NCBI GenBank assembly: GCA_016169945.1
Contig: JADLSH010000145.1
Coordinates: forward strand, 3,037,501-3,101,500
DNA length: 64,000 bases
Direction of reading: 5' to 3'
Source of the DNA: Trachythela sp. YZ-2020
Lineage: Eukaryota; Cnidaria; Anthozoa; Malacalcyonacea; Clavulariidae
A program made the translations under genes and the position numbers. The notes under the pieces are model-generated. The model searched no databases. It had not been told where the DNA came from and saw nothing but the letters and a program-made list of their open reading frames with translations. The stretch's first letter is position 1. Each line of letters opens with the position of its first letter. Positions 1-12,400 of this stretch are shown piece by piece.

Positions 1-204
1 CGAATCTTCATCAGTGAAATACTGAAATTACTGTACTCTGTAGTTTCGGAACATATTTCACGCGTCCTGAAGTTACAACGCGTTACCAGCGTGTTCCAAA
101 CACATCCTTCGGACAAGATCTGAGATTTTCATGCATAAACCATATTTTTCCCAAATGAAACTAGTCGGTAGCCGTACTGTATGCTTCAAGAGACCTGATT
201 TATT

Positions 205-300
205 ATTATTATTATTATTAAAACTTTATTTAGAGAAGGTTAATTTACAATGAAATATGCCAGTTTAGCTTTTGCTAATCTTCCACTGGTCCTTCTAAGT
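205..300 (-). repeat. LINE/SINE 3' tail with (TTA)n
   Basis: A TTATTATTATTA run is followed by an AAACTTTATTTA block. On the minus strand this reads as a retroposon 3' end with an AATAAAG-like signal and a trinucleotide tail. A similar arrangement recurs near 37846-37930. No coding part is attached. Confidence 0.4.
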
Positions 301-1614
301 TGTATTTGATTCATACACTGAGTTGTTTGAACATAAATAAACGACATGCATATCATAAATTACGATTGTATGGTATAGAATTGTGCCTTTTAATTTTTTC
401 CAAAGTATTTTATGTTCGCGAACTATCTTCAACAAATATTTTTTCCCCAAACACTCCGCGTTGCGCGTCCATCGAGGCGTTTGCTTGGCAAAATGGCAAC
501 AATCAAAACATCGATATTTCAGCTATAATCAAAATAAACCGATCGTTACCTGTGAAAGTGGTAAAAACAGTTTGTTTTCACATAGCAGTGCATGTGCCTG
601 GAATTAACAGAGATTTATCGCAAGTGATATGCGACACTGCGACGAATTTTGACTATGTCACAATGCTTGTGTAACACGATATATATAATTGAATTAGGAC
701 GTACATGTATTATAAGTAACGGTTAAAATCCAATATTTTCCCTAGGATCTTCATGGTGGTGGGCCTTTTCCCGTCTTCCAAATGTCAAAAAGGCACTGGG
801 AACAAGGTTGGGTTAAAGTTCAGCTTGTGCGTGGCCCTATTGATTTATATGTCATGATACTGGAGGTGTTATTATCCATTATTTCGAGCATGCAACCATC
901 AAATGTTTCTCTAATAATGAACAGCGTCCATTGAAGAATAACCATTAGTATAACGACAACGATATAGTGATGAATATTTACCCGATATTCTCCTATTAGT
1001 TCTAAATTGCATTCATTAATAGAAATCGTGAGTAATATATGCAAAGTATTATATAGAGCTAAGATGAAGTAGTGGCAGGGTGTTTGGTTGGCACTTTTCC
1101 TGTTGCGATGGGAAGCTAAGTTTCCGGAGGGGCTGTTCATCGGTAATATAGGCAGGAAATTTCCATAACGTACGTCACAAACCTTCTCTGTTATTGTTAT
1201 TGTTAAAATTAGACTATTTAATGAATTTATGTATAGTGAAGAAAGGATTATTTCCTGCTAATTACCTTTAAGAGGATGGACAGTAATAAAAATTTAAAAG
1301 CTTAAAATAAACTAATGAACAGTAAATGTAAAATTCATGTTAAATAGAGTGATTCTTTCATTTAAAGATATAAAACCCGTCCGTTCCGCTTTAAGATATG
1401 ATACTGCTATAGCAAAGATACGTATTATGGAGTTTTATTATATAAAGTATAGTGCTTTATAGAGATTTCGAGCACTGATAAAACTGATCATCTCACATAT
1501 GAGATTATTTATGATAATCTCACATGTTAAAATTATCGCTTTTGATGTTTATGAAAATGGATATTTTATTTTATTTTGTTTGAAAAGACTGTCCTTTATA
1601 AAATAAACAGAAAA

Positions 1615-1718
1615 ATACATGGATGCTTGGAAATACCAGATTTATTTCGATGCCAGATTTATTTCGAATACCAGATTTACACTCGAAATAAATCTGGTAT
1701 TTCCGCGCACCCATGTAT
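1615..1718. repeat. foldback hairpin
   Basis: Inverted arms at about 1615-1650 and 1682-1718 share AAATACCAGATTTATTTCGA and its complement. A direct repeat of CCAGATTTATTTCGA sits in the loop. It is probably a small MITE or foldback element; no target duplication was established. Confidence 0.5.
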
Positions 1719-4700
1719 TATTCTCTATATAATGCATGCTCGATGAGCTGTAATATATCAAATCTGTGATCAAATCCGACAATAAGGACTTAACCAGGTA
1801 TCCAGTCCGCGCAATTAGTATTTTAAGAGAAATTTGAGTTTAAAGTTGAAATTCTATGTTAATTAAGATCACACATCCAGTTGCCACCACAGTACTGATT
1901 TCATTTTTACATACTTTTGCGTTTATTCGTTCTGTGTTCGCCATAAAATCGGCGAAGGATTTCGTCAAGTTGATGTAGTTCTACCCTCTAAACCGTATTA
2001 GAGGGCCAATGTGACGTCATCGTTGTGTCATTATCTTTCAAAAAATGAATGGCACTCCTACAAAAATAGCGATGAAAATTCCTTGTTGTTGTCAGGTATC
2101 CATCAGTACGGCGCTTATGACGTCTTGTGAGATATAACAGTCAACACTTGAAACGAATAATACGGTATTAAAGTGAGTAAACCTCAATGGCAATGGCACC
2201 ATGTCAATGAGGTGTTTTAAGTAAAGTATACCTAAAACCATACTAAAACAATGAACCATCTGACTGACATGTGTTTTTCATAGTGTTTCAATTCATGGAA
2301 ACCGCATTTCAGCTGTATATCATCTACAAGATAATTAGTTTCTGGCAAATCGCATCATCTGTAAATCATCTGGTTCAGAGCATCTGGTTAGTGACTGTTC
2401 TACATCGCAGGCTCAGTAACATATGTCACTTGGTTAACTAATGATCTATGATCTGTATCCCAGTAAAGAACAATCAACATTGACCTGCAATAGGACAACA
2501 TGTAGTCACGCGGTTAGTGGATCAAACTACATCCAATATAGTATCCCAATCTGTAAGTAGAATTTTCCATATTTGTATTACTTTATAGCTTTACATCCGA
2601 TATTTACTTAACTAGAGTTTTGTTTATAATATATATCGTGTCAAAATTCTCTCGAATCGTCGTTTTTGTCATGAACGTACTCCTGGCTAATTACTAAAGT
2701 GCAACATTCTATAATCCGCATATTCCTTATTAATACCGTCATACTAAACTAGAGAACAATATCTTATAGATATATCTATATGGATACAAAATTTTATATG
2801 CTAGTGTCGTATATCTCGTGTATCTGTGAACCACACATGAACCACATACTTGATATGCCATATGTTTCCTGCTTTATTTGGTCGCGCCGTCTTGACTCAT
2901 TTGTCACGCTTTTGTATTGTCAAGGTTATGAGGTATTGCCAAGATACATTTGACGTTTTTTGTAAAAACTGAAAAACATTTAATCTCATCTATAGCAACG
3001 CTTGAGGGTTTTTAATATCGTTATTCGGTCAGTTGAAAGGCATCTGATGAAGTGCACTATTTAGACCGAGAGTTTATAGCTTTCGCTTATGTTGGTGCTG
3101 TTCAGGCCGAGGTTCAGGCTATCTTCAAGTATATGAACGGTAAATACATTTGTACATCTAGCATATCAGATTGAAACTCGTTTAAGCATATAACCCAAAG
3201 CGATCATTCGATTTTATCATTGCAAATTAATTGAGCGTAAACTGCCATAAACTTGTGAAGATATGAGAAATATAAATAGATGTGTATCTACGGACATATA
3301 TAGTCATAAACAGTACAGTATAGATAATCCTTGGTGTGTAGTTACTCCATGGTCGTCATATATAGAGAGTGTAAAATAGATAAGGTTTATAGTCAAAATT
3401 AACGAAGATTTGAGGTGTTGAAAGTCTATTTTTAATATTCAGACAATGTAAAGGAACGGGAGACAAAGGCCGTGGGATTTTGTCCCTCGAATTTTAGACG
3501 AAGCATGTTCCCAACACTAAACACAATCAAACTTCTTCAAACCTTGCTGTACAAAATTATGCATGGGTATATACTTTGTTCTGCGTTTGTATACACAAAG
3601 CAGTACAATTCAACGATTGTGTTGATTGAGTGTATTCTATTTTAAACCTTTTGACAGTAAGTAAACTTAAAACTATTTGTTCGAGGAGCTTTTAGTGTTT
3701 TATTACACTGACTCTTTTGTTTCAGCGCAGGTAATCAAATCAATTTTACAAGATAAATAAACTTCTCGTTTCTGTGGTGATGCGCTGTCATACAGGGAGA
3801 GACAATTATTGATCGTATTAAAGTTAAAATTGGTTATAAAAGTTAGGCACATACGAAACAAAATAACCGTAAGGATTCGTATATAAGATTAGGTAATATA
3901 ACCATAGGAAATTAGCTCATAGACATAGTTAATTGCAGTTAATCAACTTGAAGCTTAACTTCAAGTGCATGTGCGATCACATCTCAGGCTCAGCGCCTCA
4001 GCACCTCAGCGTAGGTGGACAAATCTGATTTTATGTTATATGCGACATGGATTAACCCAAATCATTCATAAAGTATATCTGTCACTATTGTCTGTCGGCA
4101 TTCTCTGCACATTTTGTTATTGCTCAATGCTATATCACACGACTTTGTTACCATGGCACTTTCAAATTTCGGTATTATATATACAAGATATACATGTAGG
4201 CCTAACTATACATCCATATGATATGTTCATGAATATGCAATTGCTATAATTGTTCTAGTCTGCAATGGAGTATTTGTAAAATATTTACTGTTCTGCGGTT
4301 AGCATTTACATATAAAACAAGAGAAAACTTCTATATACAGCACCGTGCCACCGACCTATCAACTCTATATCCCGTGAAGTAAACGAACTAATGTATTCAA
4401 CATCATGGCAATTTAACTTATTTTGTCTTTATGCTACAATGTTTGTCAATGGTCTAGTTTCCTCTTGTTTTGACAAAATCAATGGACAATGAAACCTCAT
4501 ACTTTCAGGTAGTAATTAAATTGCCTGCGGACTTGCGTGACGTTCCGTGAGATTGGACCATGCCACCTCAACGATATGCCATGGTTTGTATCAGAACTAC
4601 CTGAAAAACTAGAAGAAAACCAAGAAAAAATACTTCGACGTTTCAACCGAAGGCCCTTCGGCAGAAGGCAAGTGAACCCGAAACGTCGAGGCAAAACGAT

Positions 4701-4942
4701 AAAAGATCATTTTTATTAGTGTTTATAGCCATAAAGTAACCAAATCATGACAATGACCTACAAAACTTTCCAATCAGACATAATATCAATCAATCACTTC
4801 CGTGCGACTTTTCCTGTTGGTGTGTAGCCTGCGCCGTAGACCCCAGCAGAAACACAAGTGGATGTATACACCGTATAAGCTACTTTTCCTGCCTCTGGAG
4901 TCTGGGTGATTTCTGCCAACATCTCTGCGGAAGGTGTAAGTA

Positions 4943-6049
4943 CAGTAGAACCCCGCTAACTCGAACCCCCCGCTATAACTCGAACTAAATCCAATTTCCC
5001 CTGGATTTGACCCACTTTTTACAGTAATTTACTCCGGTTAACTCGAAATCGCTTAACTCGAACTCCTCGCTAACTCGAACAAATTTCATTTTCCCTTGGT
5101 CAAATTTACCCGGTTAACTCGAACTTTATTTTCGAGACGTGGATCGGCAAACTCAAAATGTCAGAACATAAGTCGGAAGTGTGAATGTCTATGCAGACAA
5201 CAACACTTTAATCAGTTTGTAACCTATACAAACGTAATTTAAGTCCATAAAAAGATAAAAGGTTCAACAACAAGTTTCGTCTACCATTACTGATCTAGCT
5301 TATCTAGTTCGTTTTGTAAAATGTTTACATATTTTGCCTGTCCAGAAAACTTTAGTTTACATGGAACTTGCATGCCTTCTCCGTCACCCAGGTTAACAGA
5401 TTTGCCTTTCATGATAACGCTGCACGAATTATGAGTATCCGCTAGCAGAAAGTAAAATATTGTTTTAGCAAAGCGTCCACTTTTCCCTCGTTGTAAATGT
5501 CCCACAACTCTATCGCGAAAAAGAACACACACAGCGTATTTATCGACAACATTGTCGCCTTTGTCGGCTCTACATTCGCGAAAGACTCGATTTCAAAAGT
5601 GATCAGTGACGACATTTGCGGTATTAGCTTCTTTACATGTATGCGATGCTAACGGTGTTGTATTGGTGTGCATCGAGTGAGTTCCAAATGTTTGATACAA
5701 TGAGCATCACATTGAAATTCGAGAGACCTTCAGAGCATTTTAAAGTGACAAAAGGAAATGGGAAAGGCGTCAAATTTACGACAGAGCTTTTACTATGTCA
5801 TGTGTGCAGAAATTTATTTGGGAAGTAAATTTTGCCACACTCTTTGATAGGTGCTGTTTAACTTAGATAACACTAGCACAATCTATAAAGTGCTCCGTAA
5901 TAGCTCAGAATTGTTGATGAAAACGACTATACCTTATTAATTATTAACATAATAAACGAAATCCAACACCGACCCGGTTAACTCGAACCCCCGCTAACTC
6001 GAACAAATTTTCGCTTCCCTTGGGAGTTCGAGTTAGCGGGGTTCTACTG
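4943..6049. mobile_element. pogo/Tigger-like DNA transposon, non-autonomous
   Basis: Left terminus CAGTAGAACCCCGCTAACTC and right terminus AGTTAGCGGGGTTCTACTG form the inverted ends typical of Tigger/pogo elements of the Tc1/mariner superfamily. The left end is preceded by TA; the right end is followed by CA, which may be a decayed TA. AACTCGAA motifs are repeated inside both subterminal regions. No DDE transposase is visible. The interior holds an unrecognised 81-codon minus-strand frame (5287-5532) and a 63-codon plus-strand frame (5637-5828). The length, 1.1 kb, suits a deletion derivative. Confidence 0.7.
5287..5532 (-). CDS. unrecognised 81-codon frame inside the pogo-like element
   Basis: An open frame wholly inside the pogo-like element, encoding a mixed basic and hydrophobic peptide with the segments GKSVNLGDGEGMQVPC and KYVNILQNELDKLDQ. 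It reads more like real protein than the surrounding AT-rich frames. I cannot assign a family. It could be a remnant of an accessory protein of the transposon or a captured host exon. There is no clear promoter and no transposase partner. Confidence 0.25.
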   Translation of the reverse strand: MCVLFRDRVVGHLQRGKSGRFAKTIFYFLLADTHNSCSVIMKGKSVNLGDGEGMQVPCKLKFSGQAKYVNILQNELDKLDQ

Positions 6050-7446
6050 CAATTAAATTCCCAGCAGTTTGAGTTCATTACTTTTTCTCTCGAACAAAGT
6101 TTGAATCAAGTATAGTATATTGAAGAATATATTGTATATTTTACAAACTCGGGTTCAATTATTTGTATTTTTAAGCAAAAGTGAAAACCCAATATCGAAT
6201 ACAACATGGCAGGCCTGACAACATGACGTGTGGCGGTCATTTGTGCGAATAAATTGAAACAAAATGGTATTCTGTATTTAAATGTACATGTATGCACATC
6301 AGATGAAAGCGTAGCTGTATATAATTAATTCCGTTTACATCAGAATAACTTCTTGACATAGCAATCAGCATATTTCTATATACATGTAGTGAATATACAT
6401 GATTATATAGTTCAGTTATTATGGTCAACCATAATTCATACGAACGTTACCGTACTTTGATCTACTGTACTGAGTACTGTGAAAATATAGTTGGGCATGC
6501 AGTATATATAATGGCAGCAGTGCCTCTGATTTTGATTTTTAAAACGTGTATATAGTTATTGACCTTCTTACTTCTATCATTATAAAGCATAATTATCGCA
6601 ATTAATCTTTGCAGAAAAAGAAGCAAATATATGAAAAAGAACTCAACCGACGTTTGGGGCAAATTAAGATAATTTGCTGTTTTGTTTGTTTGTTCATGAA
6701 CTATCCGCAGAGGCATTCAGAGCTAACTATTAAACCAAAAAGTCATGCTCAGAACTTAATATATGTGCCTGCACGTATCACTGTAAACATATGATATGTC
6801 GTTTATATATGCATTAATTAAATAATGATTAAGTTGAAAACTGACAAATGTCTTTATCTGATATACAATTAGAAACTATTTAAAAGTTAATTTTAGATGT
6901 AATAGCCTCATGCTCTGTATCTACTTGCACAGCATGACTCACCCATTAAACTAGTTGGTGGCAAAATGATACGTCAATTAACATTTGGCATCGCTCCAAA
7001 AGTATAATTTTTATCACGGTAGCTTGATATAACTTATAAGTTTTATCAAGAAAGTGTACATGCATCTAAATAGAATTTCCTTAAAACAAAGTTTAACTCG
7101 GAAGAACTTCGAACATTGAACTCGTTGAACTCATTGCATAACGAAGTGAATGCGATGAATTAGTTGAATTACCGGGTACAAAGGAACTGTCTATATTTAT
7201 CACTTGAATTTGTTTATATATACCTTTTGGATTCTATTTTGCTCTTGTAAAACCTTAAGCCAACCTTTTAGCTACCGTAGTTATTTTTGTTGCGGATTAC
7301 TAAATGTATCACGTTGAGAAATGTATAATTTGTCTAGGGTCTTCCAGATTATACTTCAATCATGATTTTATAAGATATTAAGCGATGCGTGACCAAATAT
7401 TTTAATATAGTTAATGTTATTTCATTCGTTAGGTTAGTCAGTGAAC

Positions 7447-9431
7447 ATGGCCATGGAAACATACTTTGATTTTGACGCAGAAACACTTCAGATAACTGAA
7501 AGAAAGAGACTCAGTAGTTCGTCTGGAGAAGTTCCACTCACTCCTGGCTTGTCAAGTCCATACATTAAGAGCACATGTTCAGAAGATACAGGTTTTGAGA
7601 CCAGTAGTGATCGCAGTTCCCAAGATGGCGTGCCTCTCCTGGAGTCACCTCGAAGTCCTTGCCATAAAATATCATTCAATGGTTTCTCATGTTCAACCTG
7701 CCCAAGAGCAAGTCTTGATTCTTTGGTTTCCAGACCTATACGACGTTATGATTCAAAGGAAAGCATCAAGTCAACTTCTTCATTCTGGGAGTCAAACGTA
7801 CCACCCGAGACTAAAGCCGTGCTTTCGAAAATTCGAGATCAGATGCGATCTAGTTTAGAGAAAGTGAGAAAGCTCGAAGAAGAAGCAAAACACATCCCTC
7901 TGTTACAAGTGAAGATTTCTATTTTACAACAAGAGAAAAGGCGACTTATGGCTCAGTTAGAAAATAGACATAATTTAAAGAAGTCACGTTCGCGAAGTGG
8001 CAGTATGAGTCACAGTCGATCATCTTCCATTGATGACTTGATTTATGATTTCCAAGATAAAGAAACAAGGAGTATTGGTGTTGGCGAAGATACTGTTCAT
8101 GATATACTTTGTAAGAAATGCAAAGAAATTCAGTCGAAGTTGCTAGGACATTCCTGTGGTGCTGACGTTGGTTGCTATAACGAAGTACCACGTGTTGTTC
8201 AAGAACGTCCTGTAAAATCAAGAAAAGATATTAAAGATGATGATATTAAAGTGTTTCAAGATCGTTGTACTCAAACCAGAACACCCAAATACAAGAACAA
8301 TTCACTGCAAGCGATAGTATCAACAAAAGATAGTTCCACTAGCATAGACACTGGTGATAACTCAAGCGTAGTGATAAAAAATACCGACATAATGACCAAA
8401 GACTCTTCTTGTGATCCAATACCTGTTGAAACAAGGTCTGTTGGAGTTGGACAAATGAAATCTTTCCTTAAAGATGCTTGCGTGGGAGAAGATAGAGAAA
8501 TTCCTAGCTATACAAACACGAGTGTCCAAAATGTCGTATCCACAAGTGATAAGAGTTGTGTAGTGCAGATTACAACTGACAGTATTGGTGTCAATGCTTG
8601 CCCTACAGTAGTTTCTATTGGCACAGGGTGTATTTCACTAGGCAATATATCCAACAGGGAACAACGTTCTATTGGATCTCAAACTGCAAAGGAACATGTC
8701 AATTTAGTGTCTGTTGGTGTTGGTATGTTCTCAATTGATGATTCTGAAGATTATGAATGTTCAAAATGTAATTCAGCAAAATCTTTATCCATTGATGAAA
8801 TACTGGAATCTAATAAAATTATTTACCATGAAAATACAAGCATTGCTGTAGGGACTTCGCCTTGGAGTGACTTAGAAAGACAGATACTTCTTGATTACCA
8901 TGCATCAAAATCGACAACTTCCGTTGCTGTAGAAACAAGAATGGACAGCCGTACGGTCGGTTGCGGTGATCAAAGCGTGACGGATGTTTCTTGTCAAAAC
9001 TGTGTTTCAAAAACTTCTCGATCTTTAGGTGTAAACTGTTCGCCCAAAATGTCTAACAAGGCGGTTGGAGATGTAGGTGTGGTACGTGAGACCAGATCAG
9101 TAGGTTTAGGTGAATGTTGCTTGACTGATAACTATTGCGAGAGGTGTTTTTCACTGCAAACACGCACTGTCGGTGTTGGCAATGGCAGCGTGTTAGATAC
9201 TGTTCATACTGAACTCACAACACCAACACTTACAGATGTATCATTACAGCCTTACACACCGCCTCCAACGCCAAATATGAAGAAGGAAACGAATTCAAAG
9301 ATTCTAAGTGACAAATCTTCCCAAGTAATCTTTTCTCCAATCCAAAGAATGTTCAGTGATGAATATGAAAGAGTTGAAAGTGAAATCATCACAGATTGCA
9401 CGGATGGAAAATTGTGTAAAGATCGTAACAG
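7447..9431 (+). other. KANK exon 1: coiled coil and repeated G-x-G...CxxC motifs
   Basis: This 661-codon exon carries the coiled coil and a Ser/Thr-rich disordered stretch. A motif of the form (S/T)R(S/T)(V/I)GxG recurs near residues 207, 330, 422, 501, 549 and 573. At four of these a CxxC pair follows 8 to 11 residues later: C222/C225, C438/C441, C516/C519 and C564/C567. The exon ends in AACAG before GTATTA (phase 2). Whether the cysteine pairs bind metal is unknown. Confidence 0.85.
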
Positions 9432-12400
9432 GTATTAATGATTTACAAAGTTCCTGTAGGTTTGCGTATCAATAATATAATTTATTTGATTTGATTCTGT
9501 TGAAAACAGAACGTTTAAAATAGATAAGCTTAGTCCTAGCTGATGTTTTCTACACAGGGGCCGCGGCACTGGGAGCATGTGTCCTCTACTTTTTTCAAAA
9601 TGAAAAAAGTGCCCCTTTTCTGAAATGAAAGTGCCTTTTTTCTGGTTTGAAAGTGCCCCTCTCCAATCAATGGGCAAAATTCATGCGCATAAAACCGTTT
9701 AGATTAGGTAAAAAAGTTGCCTCAGAGGAAATGGTGTTGCAGACTTTGAAATCCACATTTTTCCCGAGGGCATCACGTCGGACCCGCATACAATGCCTGT
9801 GGTTGCACCATCAGGATTATTTTGATACTGGGTATACCAATGATAGGTGCCCATTTTTGGCGGTGCCCCCCCCCCTCCCCCCTACTTTTGAGATGCTTCC
9901 GCGACCTTTGTTTCTACAAACGCAAGTATTTGTCTTATTTATCAAAATGTCTATAGGGCTTTTACGTAATATATCATACACGAGAAGGAGTAATATAATA
10001 GCGATTTTAAATACCTAAACGTGCTGTGAAAAACGAGGCTCATTTCCATTTTTGACATACTTTTACGTGTTTAAAATATCTATAATAAACTACTTCGAGT
10101 ATATAATATGATTTCTCAAACGTATGGATATGGAAAGAGAGATTCAACGCGAACGCTGACTTATGGACTTTATGGATGAAAAAGCTATAGATACGGTGCT
10201 GATTTCCTTTGTGTAGTTGTAGTAAGACTTTATTTTAACAGGGTAGCCCATTCAGCCGAAGCTGGTATCCAGAGGGGCCCTAAATTTGTGTCATAAATTT
10301 CTATAATGATTTTGAGAAGAAAATGAATCGTTCTCTAAATGTTGCAAATATCACATAATTATATGTAGAAAAAATATTTTCCATTTAACGTTCCTATACT
10401 TATGCATGCTGGCCTGGTACTCCATGCCCTGGAAGTTTTTTCCAAAATCCTTACTAAAGAAAAGTATGGATCGCCTAGTTGAAAATAATATCCAATTTCC
10501 ATATAGTAAGGAAATCGTGTGGCTATGCTATGGATTTAGTGGTGCAAATATGATTACCATAGTATGGATTTCATGTTTTTCCAGTGTGTGACCGGGTTTC
10601 TGCGTGTCAAGATTAATTTTTTGTTCACTTTTATTTTAGTGCTCGCGAGGACATCTTATTCACATGCAAACTTCTTCAAAGACATTTTTTAAACAATGAT
10701 GAGAATTTGGACGAAGATAAATTGGTAAGACGTTTTTATATTGCATAAATTACAATTTTCTCAAATGTTATTGTTACAGCTTAGGATATTAATGTAATGT
10801 GATAATAATATACGATACTATGTTTTTGATACAGGGTCGAACCACTTCTTAATGTGTCAAATGTATATTCAGCAATATATATTTCAACGACTGATTCAAC
10901 TCCATTTGCATGGATACTAATATTCATATATACCCATCATTCATATGATACCATGATATATTTCCCGGTATACGGTTGATCGCAAAAAACATGAAATCAA
11001 GAAATCGATTTTGTTAAAATATTTCATTCTATATATTTCTAGTTGCTTTGTATGAAGAACATTGAAGATTATTGGTTTACTTGTGTGACAGATGAAAGAC
11101 TTGACAAAGAGTCACTAGCTGATCTCATTAACGTCCTTCAACAACATTTACCTTATCTTTTGGATGGTATTATAAATTCACAAGATGAACACGTAAGTGA
11201 TTTTACAAATGTGTCGGTGAACCAGTCAATTCACCTTAATCCTTTTATGATCTGAATTTAGAATTTATTGTAGAACATATTTATAGAGAACGCTGCCCTT
11301 TCATGAGTTATTTCTGTCTGGATAGAAGTTTCTACCTAAATTAAAAGATCGATAAAAGTGAATTGATGTTCTCAGTACAAAGGTTTGCCAGTATTGATCA
11401 GGAGCATAGAAACAAACCTTCAGACAGTGGTTGCTAGAAAACATTTTGTGATCTAAAGCTGGCTTCAGAGGACCGTCTTTTAACTAAGACTGCATCTTAC
11501 ATCTTTGTCTGGAAAGAGCATGCAAACACTGCATGCATTAATTCTGGTTTGCCCATGAATGTAGTTAATTAAAATTGTGCCTAGCTATAGGTATAACTGT
11601 ACTACGGTTGTCGCGGAGAGGGCTCAACGGAAGTCCCTTTCTTCGTAATTCATAATATACGCTTTAAAGTGAAGCAATAATTTCATGCACTGCCACTGAT
11701 GTTACTTTATGCATGATTGTAATGGAACTCCGCGCTTTTGTATATCTACAAGAGAACAAAAAGTGCAAAAATTGGAAAATAGGGCATTTGAGACAACCAT
11801 TAAATATTCATGCAGGTAGTCATGCAAGTTTCACTTTTGAAATGAATTCAAACGTATTATGAAATCGCCATCTATTGAAATTAGAAGTTCCAAAAAAGAG
11901 ATGCTAACGTTTATATTTTTGGTTTAGGGAAATACGGCGTTGCATTATCTGGTAACATATGGTAAATTTGATTGTGTAAGCGAACTACTTAAGACAAATC
12001 ATTGTAATGTGATCATCACAAACAAGGTACGTAAATTCTGCTTCTACCTCATCGGGTGCCACGCCCAAATCCCTATATTGCGTGTTATTAAATAATTTAA
12101 CACACTGAACAAAATATACTATATTCATGTATTAATCATGCAAGGCAGTTGTTTCATTGAAAGTTCTCATTTTTTTCCACAGGCTGGCTATTCTGCAGTC
12201 ATGTTAGGTTCACTGAAAGAAGTTATCAACTCAAAAGATAAAGTAGTTCTAAAACGTTTATTTGAAATGGGAAACCTTAACTGCATCGCTCAAAGTGTAT
12301 GTTACAATTAGCTTCTTCCGCAGATTTTAACGTATTTTCCCCTTATTCCTTAATTAATTATATGCATTATTTGAAATATGTTACAGAGTTAACTTTTTAT

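Larger units (their letters stand above)
1..7446. other. 5' flank, no gene recognised
   Basis: No coding sequence of a family I recognise. The longest open frames (820-1140 minus, 3965-4249 plus) have ordinary AT-rich intergenic composition and no motif. The stretch holds a LINE or SINE 3' tail near 205-300, a foldback at 1615-1718, a GC-rich short hairpin near 4637-4690 (similar motif at 62338-62372) and the pogo-like element at 4943-6049. The promoter and any 5' exon of the KANK gene should lie here, but I could not locate them. Confidence 0.5.

Noticed and set aside
820..1140. 106-codon minus-strand frame
   Set aside because: No motif, AT-rich composition and no splice sites that extend it.
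3965..4249. 94-codon plus-strand frame
   Set aside because: No recognised domain; hydrophobic content is what AT-rich intergenic DNA gives by chance.
4537..4719. 60-codon basic frame (RRFNRRPFGRRQ)
   Set aside because: It spans a short GC-rich hairpin whose motif recurs near 62350; no splice context or family.
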